Translations under genes and position numbers: made by a program
Shown: positions 25,601-34,600 of the stretch, piece after piece
How positions within the stretch are numbered: position 1 is the stretch's first letter
Layout: each line of letters begins with the position of its first letter
Notes under the pieces: generated by a model
The model's database searches: none
Told to the model about the DNA's origin: nothing
What the model saw: only the letters and a program-made list of their open reading frames with translations
Source of the DNA: Marthasterias glacialis
Lineage: Eukaryota > Echinodermata > Asteroidea > Forcipulatida > Asteriidae
Assembly (NCBI GenBank): GCA_911728455.2
Contig: OU452229.1
Location: 1,927,001-1,991,000 of the forward strand
Reading direction: 5' to 3'
Length of the DNA stretch: 64,000 bases

Positions 25601-28600
25601 GCCTTGGTTCCTTTTTTAGTGCCACTCCTATGCCGTAGATAACGGCCGATATTTTGCAATTCACTGTGTGTGAATTCGAGAATTTCTGGGTCGAGAAACA
25701 AAACGGACGATCCAGCAAAGAGAATCTTTCTTCTCGTGGCATTGTCAAGGCAGGGTTTCCTTGTGCCAGCGGTATCCTTAAAAGAAAAAAGATTCCGGCA
25801 ATTCCGCCTAAAGGATTCCCTCCAAGGGGACGGGACAACAACAAAAATAGAATCCCGGCGGCAACTGGTTTAACAAAACTGTTCAGGACAATATGGGTGA
25901 CTCACACTACAGTGCGCACTCTACAGTTTCCCAGGAGAGACCATTTTCCCTAAAAGCTTTAAAAAAAAATTTAACAAAAACTTTTAAAAAAAACTTGATT
26001 GGGACCTTTCAATGGCTACTTGAGCATGGAAAAAACATTAACCAGCTTCACACTATAAATAATACTGATAGCATGATCCATTGCGAAAATATCCACTCCA
26101 GGGTCAACCGTAGCAAGCATGCTGTATGGCAATAATGTACTGTTGAAAACCACAGTGGCCAAATACTGCTGTACATCTGAGAGAATGGTCCTGTCGAATT
26201 GAGTTGAGAACATAGAGTCATATAACAGAACTAGAGGGTGCACTTGCTATGCCACGCACGGAACTCCACTGACTCACCATGGGCGAAAATCCCTATGGGC
26301 AAATTGCATACGAATGTCCACTTAGAAAATGGCTGCTGTGTGAACGGATGAGTGACCAGTGTAAATGAATGGTCCGCGCCATTTTCTCAATAGTCAAAAA
26401 ATGCTCCTTGTCGGGCCGTGTCGCATGGTTTGTACGCCCTCTAGTTCTTATATATAACTCTATGGTTGAGAAACAAGTTGGCTTTTGAAAAGTGTATTTT
26501 TATGTAGGCTACTGCATATACATGTATACCTGCTTAGGTTTTAACAACGCTGTCTGCAGAGGTTGATTCTTTTTTGTTTGCCAATGAAATGTCAAGTGGG
26601 ATCTGTGTATTCAGGTTGATGGACCTTGTTTACCGTAATCTTTGGATCCATGACGTATTGTTTACTTTTCGTCTTTGCTGAAACTCTGGGGGCTTGCTGC
26701 TAGATATACATAGTGTTGTTGATGAGTCTACTTACTACAGTACTCGGGTATATACACTAATTCGAGTTTATGGTGTTTTACACCACCGCAGCTATGACTG
26801 CCGCACACAACAATAGTGGGTCGCGCGCATATGTACCAATAAGCATGGAGGAATCACAGTGTGCTCGCATCGACGTGCTTGTGCGGCGGCCATAGCTGAA
26901 GCAGTTTAAACGCCCATGAACGAGCTGCACGAATTAGTCTATAATGTTCGTAAAGTTTGACTGTATATTCTGGTCTTGGGTTCCGGTATGTTACTGCATA
27001 ATCTCCACAAACGAGTTGTAAACATGCAGGCAGTCGTGGCTAAATGTGCAGACTAACTTTTATAGTTTCCCATTTCCCCCTGCCCCCGATGATCGTTCAA
27101 GGTTAATTTGATTCAGTAGATCGGGATGAGTCGACACTAAATGAATATAATGTGTTGGTTGTGTAGTTCTGAGCAGTACCAAGCAGAATTTCTCTATTTC
27201 GTAATTATCTGCTTATTGTAAGCAAATTGCAAGAAGGACTTCATTTGTTTGTTGGTTCGTGTAAGCAGATGAGTGAGTCAACAATGAAAAACCACTGTGA
27301 ACACACACATGCGCTATAAAAACTTCTTGATCATTTGTGAAAGTACACTTTTGTTTACACTTTTACATTTTTCTGCAATAAATCTATTCATTTTGTAGAT
27401 TTGTAATGGAGTGTTAGACCTTGAATTGCTCTTCAGAGGTAAAAGTGTTCCCCCCCAAAAATGTGTCTGTTCATCATACATCAAGGCCTACAATTTATTG
27501 AAGTTTCAGAGCTCCAGAGTTTCATTTTTGAAATTGCTAATTATCCACGGCAAGCTTGGCACGAAAGCGACGATTTTCGTTTTCACGAAGTAGCACTCTT
27601 CCCTGTGTGGGCACGCACAGGCAAGGACCTCCTTTTCACACGAAGCAGCACAATGTAATGTTGTAATAAATTGGCGCGCTGGACTTCGTGAAAACAAAAC
27701 TTTCAACCTGTTTTGCTTTTATTTATGGTTTCACGAACTAGCACTCATCTTTTATCTGTTATCGTTTCTAAATTTGGTACCTAAAAGTCAAAATCAGAAT
27801 AGTTCAAAGCATCAAGTGTCCACAGTGAGAGAGCTAATCGCAAAAAACTCTGAAGTTCTTAATGAAAGTGGCGTTCTAAATAATTGTTCAACTGAAGTTT
27901 TCTTTAATTGCTAGTTTTTACTGGTATGTACAAGCGTGCTACTTTGTGGTGTCGCTAACGATAAATGCACCAAATATGTCAAAATTGAAACAACGCTGAT
28001 TTTTTCTTCAGTGTTTGGGAAAAAACCTTTTCTGCTCTCCGCTGATCTAGCTGATTTAAAAACAAGTTGATCTGGATCCCATATAGACGCACAAAACTCA
28101 ATCAGTTTCATTCTTTAGTGTTTGGTTGAGCTGGGTTCAAACATAGATTTATATGTAAGAACTAGAGGGAGCGCTGGGGATGTCACGCATGGAACTCCGC
28201 TGACCCACCGTGGGCAAAAATCTCTATGGGTCAATTGCATACCAATGTCCACTTAGAAAATGGTTGCTGTGTAAACTGATGAGTAACCAGTGTAAATGAA
28301 TGGTCCACGCCATTTTCTCAATGGTAAAAAATGCTCCATGTCGGGCCGTGCCGCATGGTTTTGTACGCCCTCTAGTTCTTATCTCTATGGGTTAAATCGA
28401 TGCAGGGTATCAGTCAAGCAAGCATTATTAAAGTCATTGTAAATGGGCCTTTTACTTTGTATGAGGTAGCTTAAGGTCCTTGTCATTAAAATGTTGAATT
28501 TATTTTATTACACATCCAACAGCGCAGCAGCTAGCAATAGCGTGAATAAGAAACAATTAAGAACTGTTCAGCTTTAAATGTCGGAGAGAAACCCCAGATT

Positions 28601-31600
28601 GGGTAAAGGGAGTCGATCCACATGCAGGGCTTCGGTCAGAGGTGAGATTAAAACTGGGGTCCACAGAGGTGAAAGGCGGGAAATGCCACAAAGCCAACCT
28701 GATTTGGGGAGTTGAATGGTGGCTGATGGTTACTCTTGCCAAGCCTTGTTAAAGTTTAGGGTGTCATAACTTAAACCTACGTTTACTGAAAGTGTCAATT
28801 TTTTCCTGATACACCACAGGCATAATGAATTTACTATTCCGCTTTTGTATTATTTCAAGCATCGAACACTGAAGAATGGAACAACAACCGCATCTTACTT
28901 CGCAACCATCCACAAGGAAGCCTCTCTCAAACTAGCAGAGATTGTAGGTGAGTCATCAAACATACACACACCCTCCAGGATGAAAACAGACTTTGTAAAA
29001 TGAGCCTGTGAACACACTACCTGTGAATGTTCTACCTGTTTAAAACAAAGGACCTAAACGAAAGGGATGTGGGTAGTTTTACAGATGTAGGAAACCCCCG
29101 CTTTGGTTAGGTACAAACCGCATAAAAGGCACTGCAAACAATGAACGGATTATCTCTGCATGTATTTAATAATAATAATAATAACTAGTTATTATATAGC
29201 ACATTTCACAATAATGTCTCAATGCAGTGCCCTGGTTATTGGGCCAATAACATTCCTGTAATCTTTCTCAGCTCCCTGGGGAGTATACAGCCCCGAGCTG
29301 CCATGGCGCTCTGAAGTCTTTTTCAAACACAATAGCAACCTCTACCCTAGCAGGTACCCATTTATACCCCCTGTGCCTAATGCCTTTATCGAAGGCGGGT
29401 TCCTTTTCATATACCATCCAAGATTTTGTAAAGACACATTATACTGCACTGTCATGGGGCTTTTTGTCTCTCTCCGATATGCCGTCTGTCGGACCGGGCA
29501 TGGTTGATGATCGGCTGTTACATAATGGCTTTCCAACGGTCTGATTGTGCTTCAGAAACATGACCATGAAAACAACAGGAGCCATTAAAATCTGTGAATG
29601 TCTTAGAGAAAGCGTCTTTATATGGGTGTCCAAACTGAGTTGCCAAACGAACTATTAATGCCTAGAAAAAAAATGCGTTTTGACTGAAAATAATCCGGCA
29701 ACGGGAAAAGGATTTTTAATCCCGAAGCGAACCAGTTAACACACATCGATGTAAGGGTAAAACCCAACGAATATGAATGCAGCAACTTTCTTTAATTTAT
29801 TTGATCGTTGCTAACAATTGTCCTTTTTTTCCTACCGTCACAGCACATTTCGGACAGAGAGCCTTTGTTGGCAAAGTCAACATGGATACTAATTCACCTG
29901 AATACTATGTGGAGACCACAGAGCAGTCTATCAAAGACACTGAATGGTTAGAATACGTGGGGGGTGGGTAATCGCTTTGTGGGGGTCACTTAGGGGCCTG
30001 TTAACATCCTTTTCAAGTCTCAAATATTTTAGTTTTTTCCCCCAATCTTTGGATGCGTTACTCACTTATTATTGAGAAAATAGAATGAGCTGTTGCAAAC
30101 TGCTTCATACACAAGGACCTGTGGTAAAAATGGCCTCATGTTCAACCCTAGCAGAGTGGCTTTCTCAATGGCTAAAATGACAACACAAGCTGCAAATACT
30201 GGAGAAACAGAAGCAGTCACGTAGTCACTTCTTTCTGCTTGACTAGTGCTTTTTGTTACTCCAGAATACTTGTATGCATGGTATGTGTGTGTTGTGTTGT
30301 CATTTAGTCTTTGAGAAAGACTCTGCTAGGGTCGAAACTTGAGGCCATTAATAATTTTGTGCATCAATATAGTTGTTGCCAAGAAGGAAATGATTTGCCT
30401 TTTCCTTTTTCCCACAGATATTCCCCTTTTTAAATCTGTCTCTTTCACTATTTATTTTCCCCCCATTTCCCACCTTTGATTTTGTCTTTTGTGTTTCCAA
30501 CCTCTTTTTAGTTAAACCAGCCTCTTCCATCTTCACTAACCCCCCCCCCCTGTCTCCTTTGCTTATTCCTTGCATTTTCTGACTGCTTTCTGCCTCTCTC
30601 TTTTCACTTCTTTTCACTTGACTGTTTCTGTTACTCCAGTATACTTATATGTGTGTGTTGTGTTGTCATTTAGCCTTTGAGAAAGACTCTGCTAGGGTTG
30701 AAACGTGAGGCCATTCACAATGTTTTGCAGTAATAATATCGGATGCAAAAAATGGCCTAATGAAGACACAACATGCAAACATGGGAGTAACAGAAGCAGT
30801 CACGTAGTCACTTCTTTCCACTTGACTGCTTCTGTTACTCCAGTATACTTATATGTGTGTGTTGTGTTGTCATTTAGCCTTTGGGAAAGACTCTGCTAGG
30901 GTCGAAATGTGGGACAATTAATATTTTTTTTTGCATTTATACAACAGGTCCTTTTGGTTGGCAAGCAGTTCGGAACAGCTTTTTTGTTTATTTTTTCATC
31001 AATAATTTTTGCTAACATTTTTTGTATTTTTTGTATTTTCTTGAGCTAGTGCTTTCAAATACTTTGTGTGTAAATGACCACTTTCCTTTGTTGCCTACTA
31101 TCGACATTTCAGTGGTGTCATGGGTCTGTTTCAGTGGGGTGAATCTCTGTCAATATTTTTCCAAGTCTGTCATTTCAGGGAAGCTTATGTTATTATTATT
31201 ATTATATATTTCTCGTAATGAAACCAAGGATGCCTCGTAAGTGAACTTAATCACTGTAACTCTCAAGCCTGAGGAAACCTGTAGATAAGGGTGCTTGCCA
31301 CGTGAACCAGAAACACCGGGGTATACCCCTACTCTTCCATGAAAAGTGTTCTGGGTTCTTTTACGTGCACTACCCATTCTAGTACATGGGACCTTCGTTA
31401 ATGTCCCATCTGAAGAACAAAGCAATTATGGTAAAATATCTTGCTCAAGGACACAACTGCCGCGACCGGGATTCAAACCCACACTCTGCTGCCAACAACA
31501 CCAGAACTTGAGTCCGGTGATCTTAACCGCTCGGCCACGACACTCCTCTATTATTGTTGCTCTTAATATAGGTTTATCAAGCAAGTTCAATGTTTGAACA

Positions 31601-34600
31601 ACCCGCTAGTTACTCCTATCATTACACCACGCTTTGTAGTAAGCTGTACTCCAACACTCATGAAGCAACTAGCTAACCTTGCTGAGGTGCATGGGTTACC
31701 AATACAGGTATTTTAAACCTTTCATGAACCTTTTTGTAAATGATTCTTTATCCCTTGACTTTGATTTCCATGTTTATTTGTTTGTTTGTTTGTTTGTTTG
31801 TTTGTTTGTTTGTTTGTTTGTTTGTTGGGTTGTTTGTTTGTTTATTTGTTGGGTTGTTTGTTTGTTTGTTTGTTTGTTGGGTTGTTTGTTGGGTTGTTTG
31901 TTTGTTGGGTTGGGTTGGGTTGTTTGTTTGTTTAATTGTTTGTTTGTCTGTTTTTTAAACACCTTTTTAGAAATGTATATTTTTAAAGGTCCCATGAATT
32001 TTTTTTTTTTATTGGTTAAAAAAATAAAGTATGCCTTTTGTAGTATATCTTTACTTTTTTCACATTTTTTACATGCGTATTAATCGTAGAAATAACGATT
32101 TCTAAAATTAGGGGGTTGCTGTGCTCCGCCCACCCTTCCTCATTAACATAAAATCTGTGACATAGGCAGTGGATCGGCTGACCAGGGCCATGTGTGTGAC
32201 AATAACATACAATGCATTGTCAACCACTCGGCACCAGAAATGTTTTACCACAGCCTACGTCATGGATCATTGCGCAATCAAATGGCACGCATTTTCGGGG
32301 CTCAATTAAAGTGTATTAACGCATAACAGACACATCAAAATAGTCAATACTATGTTTTGTTAATTTCAAACCATATATTAAGCCACAAAAATGTTCCGTG
32401 ACAAAAAACCTCTTCATGGGCCCTTTAAACTAAGGTCATGTTTTATAATTTTTTTTACTTATTTGCACATCGTAGACCAATTTGAAAGTTTTTTAGGCTC
32501 ACATCATGTCAGACCTCTATTGATGTTGTATATTTTTCTTTTTACAATTGAATACGTATGGAGTGGTTTCAAGACATGAAAACGAAGACATTCTTAACAC
32601 CCAGCCTTTTTTGGGGTCAGCGATCCACTGCGATTTTCTTTTCTCTTTTTACAGACGCATTTGTCTGAGAACAAGGATGAGATCTCCTTTGTCAAAGAAC
32701 TATTACCAGAATATAGCAGTTACACAGAAATCTACAAGTCACACGGGTTGGTTACCCAGAAGGTAAATGAGCATTATCTGTGCATGTATACATGATGACC
32801 ATTGGTGGATCCAGGAGGAGCTGAGGGGGATGTAACCCTCCCTGCTAAAATCAGTAAAAAGGAGACAGAGACAGAGAGAGGAGGGGAGAGGGTGAGAGTA
32901 TACAAATATTGACTGCTTCGAGTGGCGTAGTAAAACTAGTCACTCGAGGTGATCCCCGGAGCAGCCTATCTTCACGAGGCGGAGCCGAGGGAAGATAGGC
33001 GGCTCCGGGGATCACCGAGAGTGACTAGTTTTACTACGCCACGAGATAAAGCAGTCAATATTTGTTTTATAACACCTCAATTTCATCCATTTTGTGGTAA
33101 TATTCGTTAAACAACTGTGCGTATATCAGTCTTCAAACAACTGTATAAAATCTGACAGGAAATCTTGACAATAAGAAAGTGGGGTGGGGGATACCACACT
33201 GCCTTCGTTCTCATATCGTATTTCAAATGCACGTATTATTTGATCGTTTCACCGGGTTCGAGGTTGTCGTTGGATAGTACCATTTAATAGTTCTTTTGGT
33301 CGGTGTGCAGTGTGATAGTTAAAATACACAACACCACGTGACGCACGTTCGGCCAATCAACAGATAGAATCAAAGGAAGAGGTGTTATAAAATCTCCCAC
33401 TCGTCACTGTCGGGGTGCACAGGAAGCGGTATGACTAGTACGGCCATGGTCGTACCAATATTATGTGTAGGTTTGGTGTGTTTTTTTTTAACCAGTTGCA
33501 TTTCTAAATTTGCTTGAGCGACAAGTTCCTTATTAAGTTCGCCTATTAAATTTGCCCATGGAGATGTGTGTGGAGTCCATAACAGAAGCCCCAGATTACT
33601 ACCTTCATTAGTAATTCAGATAACTAGGGTTCATAACATAATTCCCAAATAATTACTACATTGATACTCCAGATGTCTAGGCTAGGTTGATAACTTCATT
33701 CCTAGATAACTACCTAATTTGGTAATGCAGATAACTGTTGTTATTTTACTAATCTTATGTAACGTCATTTTGAATGACAGAGTGTATTTGCTCATAGTAT
33801 CTACCTAGACGACACTGAGATTGAAATGCTCAAACATCATGGGTCTGGTGTGTCTCATTGTGCCTGCTCAAACTTCTCGTGAGTCAAACTTGTGTTTTTT
33901 TGTTGTATTATTTGTTTTTATACTTGTGTGTAACATTTGCTGTGGTGGGTTGATTCTTGGCACTTTTGCCTGGTTGTCATGCACATGGCCAAAACCAACC
34001 GAGGTAAAACTTATGCCTAGAATTTTTTATTCTGTAGCTTAAACAGTGGCGTCTTAGATCTGAGGAAACTTTGGGACAGAGGCATCAAGCTTGGATTAGG
34101 CACCGGTAAGGTTAAGTCTTAATTGTTTCATTTACCCCTCCCTGTTCTTAGCCTATGCTGTGAAGAGACTTGCGTTTATATCTCTCCATGTCTTGTTTCT
34201 GCGCAGTGGGGCAGGTTTCGATCCCTTCAAAAAGTAGCTCACACCTCAACTGGCCTTTGGGCCTTGTGATGGGCAAACAGACCTTATGCATATGACATTA
34301 CTATGAGCATTTAGTTTAGGAAAGGACACCGTCACGCTGACGTCAAAACAGCTACAATGTGTTTGATGCTGCGTTTGACCTCAAAGATGGCAGTGAATGC
34401 ATAAGGTCTATTGCATAAAAGAAGAGACAAAATATATAAACACAAACATAATATATATAAAAAAAATATTAAAAATTTAAAAACCATTACAACCTTGTGC
34501 TTTTGGGTTCAAACTTCTGTATCTGTTTCTGTTTGTTTTTGGTCTTTAGTGTTTGGTATGAAATTAAACTTAAAATTGGAGTTGACTTTTGTTTTTGTTA

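Noticed and set aside
31740..31995. Frames rich in Phe-Val-Cys-Leu (plus) and Lys-Gln-Thr-Asn (minus)
   Set aside because: Both are translations of the TTTG microsatellite.
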